This document shows positions 48,270 to 59,295 of a DNA stretch of 64,000 bases, piece by piece. The stretch is from Inia geoffrensis. Taxonomy: Eukaryota; Chordata; Mammalia; Artiodactyla; Iniidae. Made by a program: the position numbers and the translations under genes. The notes beneath the pieces were generated by a model. It was not told the origin of the DNA, did no database searches, and worked only from the letters and a program-made list of their open reading frames with translations. Location of the stretch: positions 131,429,886-131,493,885 of the forward strand of contig CM070902.1 of assembly GCA_036417435.1 (NCBI GenBank), in the 5' to 3' direction. The first letter of the stretch is position 1; every line of letters starts with the position of its first letter.

Positions 48270-48990
48270 CTAGTTGGTTGCCAGGGCATGCCTCATGTGG
48301 AGCCTTCCAGCTGCTGGCTGATGTGCCAATTCGGGGTACAGGAGATCCCAGGGCTGGTGTCTGCCCACCAGAATGTAAAACTAGATCTGCGTCTAGTGCC
48401 AGCCCACTGGCAGAGCCAGGTCCTGGGGTCTGGCTGCAGGGCCCAGGGGTCCCAGAGCTGGTGTTGGACCACTGATGGGGGATGCCAGCTCCTGATGCAG
48501 CTGGCTGTAGGGTCCAGGGTGTCCCGAAACTTGTTTTGGCCTTCTTGTAGGTGGGGTCAGGGCCCAGCCAGTCCTGGGGCAGGTGTTAGCCTGCTGACTG
48601 GTGGGCTGGGTCTATGGGCTGTGGGGCTATTGTTATCCTGGAGCTGGTGTCTGCCTGCTGGTGGGTTAGGCTGGTCCCAAGTCTAGGCAGGCTTCATGGT
48701 GGTTGGGGCTTGGGATTTTGGGGTTGATACCTGTCCACTGGTGGATGGAGCTGGGTCATAGGGTCTCTGGCTGCAGGGCCCTAGGGGTCCGGAGCTTAGT
48801 GCCTGCACACTAGTGTGTGGGACCAGGTCCTGGACTCTCTGGTGGGCAGGGCTGTGCCCAGGGGAAGCTGTGGGCTCATGGAGTTTTAAGGCAGGCTCTC
48901 TTCTGGTGGGTGGGGCTGTGTGCCTGCCCAGTTAATTGCTTGGCCTGAGGTGCCCCAGTACTGGTGCCTACAGGTGGTAGGCAGGGAAGT
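48270..48990. repeat. Degenerate G-rich tandem repeats in the L1 5' UTR
   Basis: Variants of GCTGGTGTCTGCCCACTGG followed by GGTGGGGCTGGGTC recur at irregular 40-110 base spacing. GC content is much higher than in the L1 coding part. Confidence 0.6.
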
Positions 48991-49509
48991 GGGGCTGGGT
49001 CCCAAGGTCAGTATGCTAAAGGGAGGATTCCAGAATGGTACTTGCCAGCCCCAGTGTCCATGTGGTAGAACAAACTCCCAATAATGGCTTCTACCAGTGT
49101 CTGTGTCTCCAGGTTAAGCTCCAGTTGCCTCCTGCTTCTCTTAGAGACTCACCAAGATTAGCATGTAGGTATGACCCAGGCTGTTTTCAAATTACTGCTT
49201 CTGCCCTGGGTCCCAGAGCATATGAGATTTTGTGCGTGCCCTTAAGAGTGGAGTTTCTATGTCCCACAGCCCTCTGGGTCTTTCAAAAGTAAGCCCCGCT
49301 GGCCTTCAAAGCCAAGCGTTCTGAGGTTCATCTTCTTGGTGCAGGACCCTTGGGCTCGGTAACCTGATGTGGAGTTAGACCCATCACTCCTTAGAGAGAA
49401 CCTCTGCAGTTGTAGTCATTCTCCTGTTTTTGGGTCACCCAACTGGCAGTATGGGACTTGACTATACCTCAACTCTGCCCATCCCACCTGCCTTAGGTTT
49501 CCTTCTTTT

Positions 49510-49713
49510 TTTTTTTTTTAGGCGGTACACAGGCCTCTCACTGCTGTGGCCTCTCCCATTGCGGAGCACAGGCTCCGGATGCGCAGGCTCAGCGGCCATG
49601 GCTCACGGGCCCAGCCACTCCGCGGCATGAGGGATCTTCCTAGACTGGGGCACGAACCCGTGTCCCCTGCATCGGCAGGTGGACTCTCAACCACTGCGTC
49701 ACCAGGGAAGCCC
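49510..49713 (-). mobile_element. CHR-type SINE (short form) in the L1 5' UTR
   Basis: Poly(T), GCGGTACACAGGCC, head TCACCAGGGAAGCCC. It is flanked by TAGGTTTCCTTCTTT and TGGGGTTCCTTCTTT. Close to the short CHR consensus. Confidence 0.95.
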
Positions 49714-49875
49714 TGGGGTTCCTTCTTTATATCTTTAGTTGTAGACAGTCTTTTCTGGCAGGTTCCAATCTTCTTCACTGATGATTGTTCTGTGAATAGT
49801 TGTAATTTTGCTGTGCCCATGAGAAGAGGTGCACTTAGGGTCTTTCTATGCTGCCATCTTGGCTGATCCTCTGCA

Positions 49876-50430
49876 ATCACATTTCCTTCTGATTAGATTT
49901 TTTAAATAGTTTTATAGATAAGAAAAAGGGTCTGAAATTAGTATAGTATATAGAGAGTGAGAAAGTGGGTAACCCAGTAGACAATTAGGTTACCTCAAGA
50001 CTTAAACCAGATGCTCAAAACTAAAAAGGAAAGGCTCTGGAGGGACTTCAAATAGTTATTTGCTTGATTTAAATAAATTTGAAAATGTCAGAAATGACCC
50101 TAATTTTCAATTAGATAGATTTAGCCAGTGAATACTCAAATTCACTATGAAACCAGACAGCTGTAAGTCACCCAGATTCAAATTACAGCACAAATAAAAT
50201 TTCATTCTATGTTAGCTGCATCTCCATGTTCCTTTGCCTGGGGAATGTGGGCGTCCTTGCACATAGCATCAGAGTACTCAGGAAATGTGGTTTATAAATA
50301 TCTCCAGGTGACTTCAAATGGAACAGCTTCTCAGATGCACCATTTTGCACCATTTCTCATTTTGTACCATGAATTACTGGGTTGTATTAATTTGAATTGC
50401 CAACTCCATAAAAAATGATCTGAATTCATA
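49876..50430. other. No gene seen
   Basis: AT-rich DNA after the L1 5' end; nothing recognised. Confidence 0.45.
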
Positions 50431-50431
50431 G

Positions 50432-50632
50432 TCTGGTATAGTTGCCAGATAAAATACAGGATGCCTAGTTAAATTTCAATTTCAGATAAACAGTGAATAC
50501 TTATTTTTAGTATAAGTATGTTCCAAATACTGCATGGGACATTCTTATACTAAAAAAAAATTATTTTTTAACTGAAATTCAAATGGGCATCCTTTATTTT
50601 TATTTGCTAAATCCGGCTACCCTACCTTCTGT
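50432..50632. mobile_element. Self-complementary (foldback) MER-type element
   Basis: The left half (GCCAGATAAAATACAGGATG, CCTAGTTAAATTTCAATTTC, TAGTATAAGTATG) is the inverted complement of the right half (CATTCTTATACTA, GAAATTCAAATGGGCATCC, TTTATTTGCTAAATCCGGC). It is an old, short non-autonomous DNA element that can form one long hairpin. Confidence 0.75.
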
Positions 50633-51160
50633 TCATAATAAAAACGTAAAATTTCCCTTTAACCACTGCTCCTGTATCCATTCATAGGTGAGGGGAGGAG
50701 AGAATACTAGTTTAAGAGGTGATGGAAAATATTTACTATTTGTCCTGGCTTTGAGCAGAGAGAAAAGAAATAGAGAAGGAAAAAAGTAAAGAATACCTAC
50801 ATGACTGACAGTTTTGCCACATTAGGGCAGTCAGCTATTTTCTAATATTAACTAAAATCTGCTCAACGAAGACTATTGGGCCCTTCAGAAACTTCAAGTT
50901 CCCTGCAATTGTTGAGAAGAACAAAAACGAGAAAAGGCATCAGGAGACCATGGAATGGATAAGATGTTAGGATTTTCTGAGAGGCTGAGCCTGCAAGGTG
51001 GACACAGTGTAAGGAGACAGCTGACACAGGTTAAGACGTTGGCTTTCAAAGTTTCATCCCGTGGAATATATTGCAGAGTGAGAAAGGGCTTGATGTTTCT
51101 TAACTGCTGAAATGGAATAATGGCTTGCCCCCACCCCCTTAACCTTTTTTTATATAAACT
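50633..51160. other. No gene seen
   Basis: No recognised repeat. The minus-strand open frame 50894-51184 has no domain that I know. Confidence 0.4.
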
Positions 51161-51595
51161 CTGGAACAGATTGACAGAGTTCAAATCTCAGCTCCGTTAC
51201 TTAACCATGTAGTTTTGGGTGAGTTACATAACACTTCTCTATATTTTATTTGGGGATAGTAGATCTTCAGAGTGTGGAAAATTCAGTAAGTATATAAAAG
51301 ACACGTAACAGGGCCTGGTATGCAATGAGGATTAAATAATTGCACAGAAACTCTGGATTCTCAAATGCATCCTGTAGAGTAGTGTGTAGGAACTTGGATT
51401 TTTAGGGTCCTAGTAGTTTTGATTTGACTACCAGCTCTATGACTTCAGACAAATTATGTAAGCTGCCTAAGTCAGTTTCCTCATTAGTGAGAAGAGGTAT
51501 AATAACAGTACTTCAATCATATAGTTATTGAGAATTTCAACTGATATAATGCATGCTATTATTAAAAGCTCATAAATGTTAGCTACTGTTTTTGT
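51160..51595 (+). repeat. Two MIR copies in tandem
   Basis: 51160-51340 (TCAAATCTCAGCTCCGTTAC, GGGCCTGGTATGCAATGAG) and 51375-51595 (CCAGCTCTATGACTTCAGAC, GTCAGTTTCCTCATTAGTGA, TCATAAATGTTAGCTACTG) are two separate MIRs in the same direction. Confidence 0.75.
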
Positions 51596-51599
51596 TGAA

Positions 51600-52080
51600 T
51601 GTTTTTCTTGTTTGGCTTCCATATTGCGGTAACATTCTGATTCTCTTCTTACCTCTCCGTCCTTTCTTTGCTTGTTGTCTTGGATTCTTTCTCTTTGCCC
51701 TGCCTCACTCAATCAACATTTTGCACATATTCTCTGAGGAAGTCTTTCCAGTCTCTCTGCTCCAGCCCACACCTATATGCTGTCAATTCCTAAGTCTTTT
51801 ATCTTCAATCTTTTTTCCTCCACTTATACCACACTCATATACAATTTCTACTACCCTAATGTTTTACTTCAGAGTATTATTATCATCTCAAAATGTGCAT
51901 ATCCAAAATAAAATTCTCAGTTCCCACCCACCACTAATTTCCATTGGGGTTAGGGAGGAAGTAGCAGCTTTTTCCAATTTCCCTGTTTTTGGCAAACATG
52001 ACCATTCTCGACAAGAGAATGTCAAGACCTTGTAGTCATCCTTGACACATCCATTCGTATCATCCTTCATATCCAGTCAA
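51600..52080 (+). mobile_element. L2 fragment
   Basis: TCAAAATGTGCATATCCAAA, TAGTCATCCTTGACACATCC and ATATCCAGTCAATCACCAAA are L2 phrases in order. Confidence 0.55.
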
Positions 52081-52569
52081 TCACCAAAGCACTAAGCCAC
52101 CTCCCAAATACCAGGAAAAGAGAAGTAAAAATCCTTGAAAAACAAAAACAAAACTAACTTACAAAGACACATCTTATAGGAAAACAAAATTAGTTATTAT
52201 TTAAAATTACCCTCCTGCTCCATACACACACTTCCAACCACCCTTCCCAGGAGGATGAATATTGGTTGGTAATTGAAATATCTTTTGCTTGTCATCTTCA
52301 GGATAAAGGCTTTTGCGTATTTGAAATAGTAGGAGTAGGAAGGACAACTGAGACAGTTGGGACAGAGCTAAATTGTACTGTATGAAAAGGAGGAGAGATG
52401 AGGGGGTCAAGAAGGTGATGATGGGGAGGTAGAGACACTGCAAGGGAAGGCTAAGGAGACCACTTCAGCAGCATGTAGCTGAAGATGAACTGCAGGAGAA
52501 AACAGAAGTAGTGCTGACAAACTCTTCCATTAAGAGTGGGACCTGGCTTGGGTCCTGGCTGTACCACTG
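52081..52569. other. No gene seen
   Basis: Unassigned; purine-rich on the plus strand around 52370-52500. Confidence 0.4.
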
Positions 52570-52990
52570 TGATGGTTAATTTTATGTGTCAGCTTGACTG
52601 GGATAAGGAATGCCCAGGCAGCTGGTAAAACATTATTTCTTGGTGTGTCTGTGAGGGTGTTTCCAGAAGAGATTAGCATTTGAATCTGTAGATGGAGTAA
52701 AGATTGCCCTCACCAATGTGGGTAGCATCATTCAATCCTTTGAAGGCCTAATAGAAAAAAATAGTGGAGGACGAGTGAATTTATTCTCTTGATTGAGCTA
52801 GGGCATCCATCTTCTCCTACCCTTGGGCATCCACACTCCTGGCTCTTGGGCCTCCAGACTCAGATAGGGATTTACACCATTGGCTTCCCTGGTTCTCAGG
52901 CCTTTGGGTTTGTACTGGAACTACATCAGCCAGCTTCCCTAAGCTTCCAGCTTGCAGACAGCAAATAGACAGTAGGACTTCTCTATCAGG
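52570..52990 (+). mobile_element. LTR-like element (same family as 20872-21280), 3' truncated
   Basis: It begins TGATGGTTAATTTTATGTGT and has GAGGGTGTTTCCAGAAGAGA and CAATCCTTTGAAGGCCTAAT. The end (GAGAACCCTAATACA in the other copy) is missing. It is non-coding. Confidence 0.65.
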
Positions 52991-53104
52991 CAAAATTCAC
53001 TTACATTGCCATGAACAAGAACCATATGCATGGTTATCAGTTTTCCACAGATTAACTTTCATCCCTACAGAGTTGTAAAATAGCCTAATTAGATCAAAGG
53101 CAAT

Positions 53105-53495
53105 TGCTATAGACTGAATGTTTGTGTCCCCCCCGACCCACCCAACAAATTCAAATACTGAACCCCTACCTCCAATGTGATGGTATTAGGCGGTGGGGCC
53201 GTTGGGAGGTAATTAGGATGAGATGAGGGTGGAGTCTTTATGAATTGGATTAGTGACTTTACAAGAGTCATGTGAGAGCTGGTTTTCTCTCTCTGCTCTC
53301 TATTATGTGAGAATACAAGGAGAAGTCAGCAGTCTACAACATGAAAGAGGGCCCTCACAAGAACTCAACCATGCTGGCACCCTGATCTTGGACGTCCAGC
53401 CTCCAAAACTGCAAGAAGTAAACTTCTGTTGTTTATAAGTCACCTGGTCTACGGTATTTTTGTCATGGAGGCCTGATCTGACTAAGACAACAAAG
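53105..53495 (+). mobile_element. MaLR LTR (MST/MLT1-like)
   Basis: TAGACTGAATGTTTGTGTCC, CAATGTGATGGTATTAGGCG, GTGGGGCCGTTGGGAGGTAA, AACTCAACCATGCTGGCACC and CCAAAACTGCAAGAAGTAAA are the hallmark order of MST/MLT1 LTRs. It is a solo LTR and non-coding. Confidence 0.8.
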
Positions 53496-54460
53496 GTGCA
53501 TCCCTCTTTAGTATCAGATAATCCTCAGCAGGACTGCTAGGTAATGCCTAACGCCTACTGCAAGGACATCCAGGGAGCCTTTTGCTCATTACTGAAGCTT
53601 TGTCAATTTTTCCTGACATTGCTATATTAACAATTTTCTTGGTGTTTTGAAACACTTATAAACCTCTTTTCTAGTATATGTCAATGATTGCAGAGTTTTG
53701 AGTAATTTCTTTAATCTATATTTATGCAGAGTTATACTATTCATGCATTCTCTTGACTGGATTGCCAAATGACAAGGTTGTCTGAATTTGCTCTGCAAGT
53801 AAGCTAATTGAAAGTTTTGCCTTATAAAAATCTCAGTGTCCTTGCACTGGATTTTTAAATCAATAAAATGTTTTCATTGCACCACTAATTCCTCTTCAAA
53901 CATACTGGAAATAACTTGGCAGAACCAGTTAGTAAGTCATTTTGGCATTTGTTCCCTGAACACAGCAGTACAGTATTTACCGTCTGAGTGGTAAGTTACT
54001 GAAGCCAGGTTTGTTGAGAAAAAAACACACACTGCAGTATTAGGTCCTTCTTAAACATATTAGGTTAACAACCTCTTCTGGTCCACCCAAAGATACTCTA
54101 ATCGATTTCCTGCTTTAGGCTCTTCCCAACTTCCTGTGGGGTACAGTGAAGGCCACAGCCCCTTCCCACTCCCATACATCAACCCATAACAGTTAAATGC
54201 AGAAAATGCATCAGATACTAAATGATCAAGGCACAAATTACTGTTGTTAAGAGGATGGATGAGATTGATTTAATGTCCATAATAATTTAGGATATTAATA
54301 TTAATTCGGGGAGCAAATCAATTAAATCTCAATATATGATAAATATATTTTTTCTAAATCAAACTGTGAGAAAAGAGGAGCAACAGACAATAGGCATTAC
54401 TAGAAATATATCGAATTTTAAAAGCCTTTTGTAATATGCAGGAATAAAATAGATTCACTA
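53496..54460. other. No gene seen
   Basis: About 1 kb of AT-rich sequence with no repeat I recognise. Confidence 0.45.
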
Positions 54461-54475
54461 CTGAAATCATCTTTT

Positions 54476-54681
54476 TTTTTTTTTTTTTTAGCGGTACACG
54501 GGCCTCTCACTGTTGTGGCCTCTCCCGTTGCGGAGCACAGGCTCTGGATGTGCAGGCTCAGCGGCCATGGCTCACTGGCCTAGCCGCTCCACGGCATGTG
54601 GGATCTTCCCGGACCGAGGCACGAACCTGTGTCCCCTGCATTGGCAGGCGGACTCTCAACCACTGTGCCACCAGGGAAGCC
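54476..54681 (-). mobile_element. CHR-type SINE (short form)
   Basis: Poly(T), GCGGTACACGGGCCTCTCAC, head ACCAGGGAAGCC. Target-site duplications CTGAAATCATCTTTT and CTGAAATAATCTTTT (one difference). Close to consensus. Confidence 0.96.
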
Positions 54682-54696
54682 CTGAAATAATCTTTT

Positions 54697-55840
54697 AAAC
54701 ATGCTTGCTGACAATATTTTCCAAACCAAAAATTAGGCTTCATAAAGTTTAGCAAAATGTGTCTTTTGTTTTTGTTTTTTGCTATGAGAATATAAAGACA
54801 TGGGAAAATTTTGTAGATTTTTAAAAACCATTGTCATACATGGTTATATATTTAATAAATACACTTACTGAAAAAAAATACATATAATTGGGACGATCTG
54901 GAAAAATCCAAGATGTGTAATCTTCCTGACCAATAATAGTCAATCTTTAAAGTGCTGTACTTCATTGACTCAATTAAACCATCATCTAAAAAACTCACCA
55001 TTATTTTATGTACTGCTAAGAAAAATAAAATGGCCAATTAAAATATAAAACAATGTTTTCTTATTTCTTATTATTCTTATCAACTGTAAGACACACTATG
55101 ATTTCAGAGAGGTTAAAATGTAAATTACAAAGGGTGTCTTAGAAGAGATATGGTATTTGATATGGCTTCAACAGACATGAATCATTTAGCTTTTATTTCT
55201 GTGATCAGTAAGGCTTTTTTCACAAGAGATCTTATGGCTATTATTGCATCTTATAAGGAAATGATTCCATTGTAAAAGTATAAGTATACAAGAGTTTGTA
55301 AAATAAAACATAAGTGGGAAAGGTGAGCTATAGCAACGGTGGCACTCAGTGGCTGGTGCCCTCACAGTGATGGTGCAAGCTGTGGTGGTCTGTGCCAGTG
55401 GGTCTAGCACTGTGGGCCCTAGTTGGCTGGTATGGGTATGGCTTTGACTATGGTCCTTGCTGCTGCTGGGCATCCTTTGTTTCTACCAGTTTTCTATGTT
55501 TAGTCCTCCAGCTTTCCAAAGAGTTCTGTGAGCTTCTTATTAACCTTTCAATAAATTCTTTGCCTAAGTCAGCCAGACTTGCATCTAAGAACCCTGGCTG
55601 ATACTTCTGGATTTCAGCCGTTTGTTGAACAGAGATAATTGATACAATTTGAAGCAAATCAGTGATTTAGCTCTTCTAAGGACAGTTATCAATCTCTTCC
55701 ACTTCTCTAAATGACCATCTCCAAAAAAGATATAAATCCAGCCACATTCAACAATTAAAAAATAGTTAAATCATGCAGTATCAAAAGCACACATACACCC
55801 ATTCTTTTAGAATATAACTTACAAAGTTCTAGAAGGAATA
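54697..55840. other. No gene; possible LTR 3' end near 55500-55610
   Basis: ATAAATTCTTTGCCTAAGTC then AGCCAGACTTGCATCTAAGA and ACCCTGGCTGATAC resemble the R-U5 end of an old LTR. The rest is unassigned, with a GTGG-rich stretch at 55340-55480. Confidence 0.35.
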
Positions 55841-55850
55841 GGGACTTCCC

Positions 55851-56169
55851 TTGTGGCGCAGTGGTTAAGAATCCACCTGCCAGTGCGGGAGACATGGGTT
55901 CAGGCCCTGGTCTGGGAAGATCCCACATGCTGCAGAGCAGCTAAAGCCCAACTAAACCCACAACTATTGAGCCTGTGCTCTAGAGCCCACAAGCCACAAC
56001 TACTGAGCCTGCATGCCTAGAGACTGTGCTCTGCAACAAGAGAAGCCACCACAATGACAAGCACACACACTGCAACAAAGAGTATCCCCCGCTCACCACA
56101 ACTAGAGAAAGCCCATGCACAGCAACAAAGACCCAATGCAGCCAAAAATAAATAAAGAAATAAATAAAT
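55851..56169 (+). mobile_element. CHR-type SINE (long form)
   Basis: Head GGGACTTCCCTTGTGGCGCA, long body to GACCCAATGCAGCC and an (AAAT)n tail. Short target-site duplication AAGGAATA on both sides. Confidence 0.92.
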
Positions 56170-56559
56170 AAGGAATATACTACCTATTTTACAAAGGAAT
56201 TAAATCACCAAAATATAATTTGCTCAGATTTACTATGATTCAGTGGAGAAGCTAGAAATGGAAGGAATTCTGCAGTCACCATACATATGCAAACTACATG
56301 GTAGTAAATTGATTCTAGTTCTTACTACTGCTGAAGGATAAAGCAAAATTTAATTAATTTGATAGGCTGATGATTTCTTTGCAATTATTTGCAAAGTTTC
56401 CCTACCTCATTTTATAACTTCTATGCACTTTACCAAAGCAATGTCAGCATATCCCTTTTTCTTCAAAGTCTTCTGGGGTGTTGCAGCTTTAGTGAGTTTA
56501 GAAGCTGAATATTGCTCTCCTTGAGACATGCAGCTTTTAATAATATATTGATAAACGGT

Positions 56560-56900
56560 AATAATAGGTAACACCTGTATAGTGCTTCACTAGGACCAAG
56601 CATTGTTCTAAGTACTTTACGTATATTAACCAATTCAATCTTCATAAGAATTCTGGGAGGAAAATAGTATCTCCCTTAACCTCATTTTTTTTTTTTTTTT
56701 GCGGTACGCGGGCCTCCCACTGCCACGGCCCCTCCTGCCGCTGCGCGGCATGCAGGGCCCTCCCGGACCGAGGCACGAACCCACATCCCTCCCTTGCATC
56801 GGCAGGCGGACCTGCAACCACTGCGCCACCAGGGAAGCCCACCTTTATCCTCATTTTATACATGAGGACACTGGTGACACGGGCCAGTAGGTGGCAGAGC
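56560..56900 (+). repeat. MIR split by a SINE
   Basis: GTAACACCTGTATAGTGCTT, GTTCTAAGTACTTTACGTAT, CAATCTTCATAAGAATTCT before the SINE and CCTCATTTTATACATGAGGA, GCAGAGCTGGGACTTGAATT after it make one MIR. Confidence 0.75.
56689..56841 (-). mobile_element. CHR-type SINE, internally shortened, in MIR
   Basis: Poly(T), GCGGTACGCGGGCCTCCCAC and head ACCAGGGAAGCCC. About 50 bases of the body are missing. Target-site duplications CCTTAACCTCATTTT and CCTTTATCCTCATTTT. Confidence 0.92.
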
Positions 56901-57029
56901 TGGGACTTGAATTGAGGCAGGTTTGCTGATGAATTCCTGTGCTTAATTGTTATAACAAGTTGCCCTCTCTTAGAATTTACTTGGTTTTGCTACTACTTAC
57001 TTGCAGTACATAGTGAACCTGACAGAATT

Positions 57030-57600
57030 TAAAATACAAAAAACCTGGGTTTCAATTCCAAATTTCCTTGGCAAACCTGGGTAGTTTACAGGCTGAACCT
57101 CATTTTTTTTTCCATGTAAAATAAGAATAGGGCTTCCCTGGTGGCGCAGTGGTTGGAAGTCCGCCTGCCGATGCAGGGGACACGGGTTCGTGCCCCGGTC
57201 CGGGAGGATCTCACATGCCCCGGAGCGGCTGGGCCCGTGAGCCATGGCCAATGAGCCTGCGCATCTGGAGCCTGTGCTCCGCAATGGGAGAGGTCACAGC
57301 AGTGAGAGGCCCGCGTACCGCAAAAAAAAAAAAAAAAAAAGAAGAAGAATATTTGTCTTGCCTACTTCATAGGTTGTTGACTAGAATAAATGAAATCATG
57401 TGAAAATGCTTTTTAAAGTGTTACATAAAGAGTTATTAAACTTTGGGCATGTCAGTTAGGATGTACCTTCAGCTGTGTGTGATCAAATGTTCTATAAAGT
57501 TAATTGGGTCACAGCTAGAAGATGGCGGAGCTATGACTTGAAACCAGGGTCGCCTGTACATAAAACGTGCTTCTTACTATATCACTGTACTTGCTCCTCT
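57030..57600 (+). repeat. MIR split by a young SINE, and a second MIR piece
   Basis: GGCTGAACCTCATTTTTTTT then, after the SINE, TGCCTACTTCATAGGTTGTT and ATAAATGAAATCATGTG form one MIR. 57490-57600 (GGGTCACAGCTAGAAGATGG, GACTTGAAACCAGGGTC) is another. Confidence 0.7.
57130..57342 (+). mobile_element. CHR-type SINE (short form), least diverged copy
   Basis: GGGCTTCCCTGGTGGCGCAG, CACGGGTTCGTGCCCCGG and GAGAGGCCCGCGTACCGC are almost consensus, with an unbroken poly(A) of 18 or more. Target-site duplication ATAAGAATA versus AGAAGAATA. Judged the youngest SINE in the window. Confidence 0.97.
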
Positions 57601-58615
57601 GATAGTCAGATGTAATTGATGGTACACTGTTGTTTTCCTGTGCAGTTTCATTGAAAATAAGAATGTAAACATAAATTGTCCTGAAATAATTTACCACAAA
57701 ATGTTTCTCTGGTTGGCCTAAATCATAAAATTCTATCTCTGACTTACAGATGGAAGTGACAGAGGGCAACAGAGGAAGATAGGTCAAGCGACAAAAACTA
57801 TAATGCGGGTGTCCAAGCAACCAGAAACGCTTGGCTGAGGAAGATTTCTTCTTTCCCTGGAAGGCTGGGGACATTCCAGTTGAGCGCCTTTGAGCCTCTG
57901 ATGTGGAAAGCAGCTCAAATCCCCACACAAGAGGGGAATGTTTATCACTCTGGGAACATTTTGAGGGTACTCACGGAAGAGGGTTATAAGGGGTCTCTCC
58001 ACCTCATAAGCTTACTACTTCTGGCAAGGTCCCTCCATCTTTGGGCAAAAGCGGAGGTAAAAAAAAAATCTAATAAAAATCATATAAATAGTTAGGACTC
58101 TCTCTTTCCTCTTTAGCAAATGCCTTGTTAAGAGTTATAAATCATTTCAATATCACTAAAGTAGAAAATCTGTAAATCAACCAAGAAATGTTGGCCGAGT
58201 GTCTCCTGTGATTAGCCTATGCATGTGCTTTGAGTTTACATGGTACCCTTTAGCAGATTAAATTCCTATAAACCTAACAGGTGAGGCCTTAGAAACCATT
58301 ACGTGCCAGATTTTGTGTCATCGAACATAAATGTAATAAACTTTGAGAACGTAAGCTCTCTGAATGAAGAAAAATGAAAGATAAAAATGAAAAAGAAAAG
58401 AAGACGTTAAAAAAGTTTGAGACTATAGGGCTCATTAAGGCCAGTTCTGGTTGACTATATTATAATATACCTTAAGTAAACTGCACCAGTCGTTACTGTA
58501 ACCCCGTTTTAACACATCTTAAAATCAATCTTTCTCCTTTTCATATAAAGTGAAAAACAAAGACACGTGAGTACCTTTCTAAGACTAATATAGACCTTTT
58601 TAGTTAAAAAAAACC
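57601..58615. other. No gene seen
   Basis: AT-rich, without a recognised repeat or exon. The open frame 57515-57928 on the minus strand lacks any known motif. Confidence 0.45.
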
Positions 58616-58619
58616 CCAA

Positions 58620-58870
58620 ATACTATATATCTTTCCCTGGTTATGTTATACCTCTGCCATTCATTCATTTCTTCATTCACTTTTTCAACAAAAGTGTTGA
58701 CTGTATGAGAGTGGGTGCCAGCCCTGTGGCAAGGGATTGGGCTGTGAAGATGAATAAACAGTGGTTCCTTCTGTTTGGGTTCAGTGTAATCACTCAACGA
58801 GTGGCAATAACTATAATGAAGGCAGAAAGAAATGACCATTTCCACTGAAATACAGAGCTTAAAGAAGGGT
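58620..58870 (+). repeat. Old interspersed repeat (same family as 28080-28930)
   Basis: CATTCATTTCTTCATTCACT, GGGTGCCAGCCCTGTGGCAA and GATGAATAAACAGTGGTTCC match the first part of the family at 28080. Confidence 0.5.
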
Positions 58871-59179
58871 GAGATAAAGTAGTAAACCACTCTAGTCTGG
58901 CAGTCTCTGCCCTGGTCCCACATTTCCTGGGTCAGGGAATACTATTTCTCCTGGCATGCATTTTTGTCTTCTGTTGTTCCCTCCTGCCACTTTTCTCATT
59001 ACCATTTTTTCTCCTGCAGCAAAGGGAGGAGAAAGTCAAAGGAGCTATTGGGTTTACTAGGGGAAGGGGAAGGAGGAAACCATTCAGGTGCAATGCTAGG
59101 TCCCCTTTTCTTGAGGCATGGGAGAAAGGAAGGTCTGGGTTCTGATAAAGAGAGGCTTTAGTTGCAGAATCATGTGTAA

Positions 59180-59295
59180 CCTGGAAGGGACCACAGAGGC
59201 CATCCTCCTTACTATCCGCTTCATAGTTGGGGACATTGAGGCTTAATGACTTATCCAAGGCCACACCCAGTTAGTGGCATTGGTGGAACTAGGTC
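59180..59295 (+). repeat. MIR fragment
   Basis: GGGGACATTGAGGCTTAATG, TTATCCAAGGCCACACCCAG and TTAGTGGCATTGGTGGAACT follow the MIR core. Confidence 0.7.

Larger units (their letters stand above)
43063..49875 (-). mobile_element. L1, long copy with 5' UTR but no 3' end
   Basis: Minus strand: ORF2 from its C-terminal part (43063) to the endonuclease (about 46400), ORF1 remnants about 46600-47990 (RRM piece 47489-47794), then a long 5' UTR to about 49875, ending in the complement of AAGATGGCAGCATAG. The 3' UTR is missing. Stops and frameshifts abound; the RT motif A piece [16 protein letters not shown] is readable at 44704-44904. Confidence 0.9.

Noticed and set aside
48029..48686. Two overlapping open frames of 143-148 codons
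   Set aside because: They lie in the GC-rich L1 5' UTR, antisense to the element, with no splice sites or known motif.
53105..53495. Coding exon suggested by the open frame 53253-53438
   Set aside because: The block is an MST/MLT1-like LTR; the frame is chance within it.
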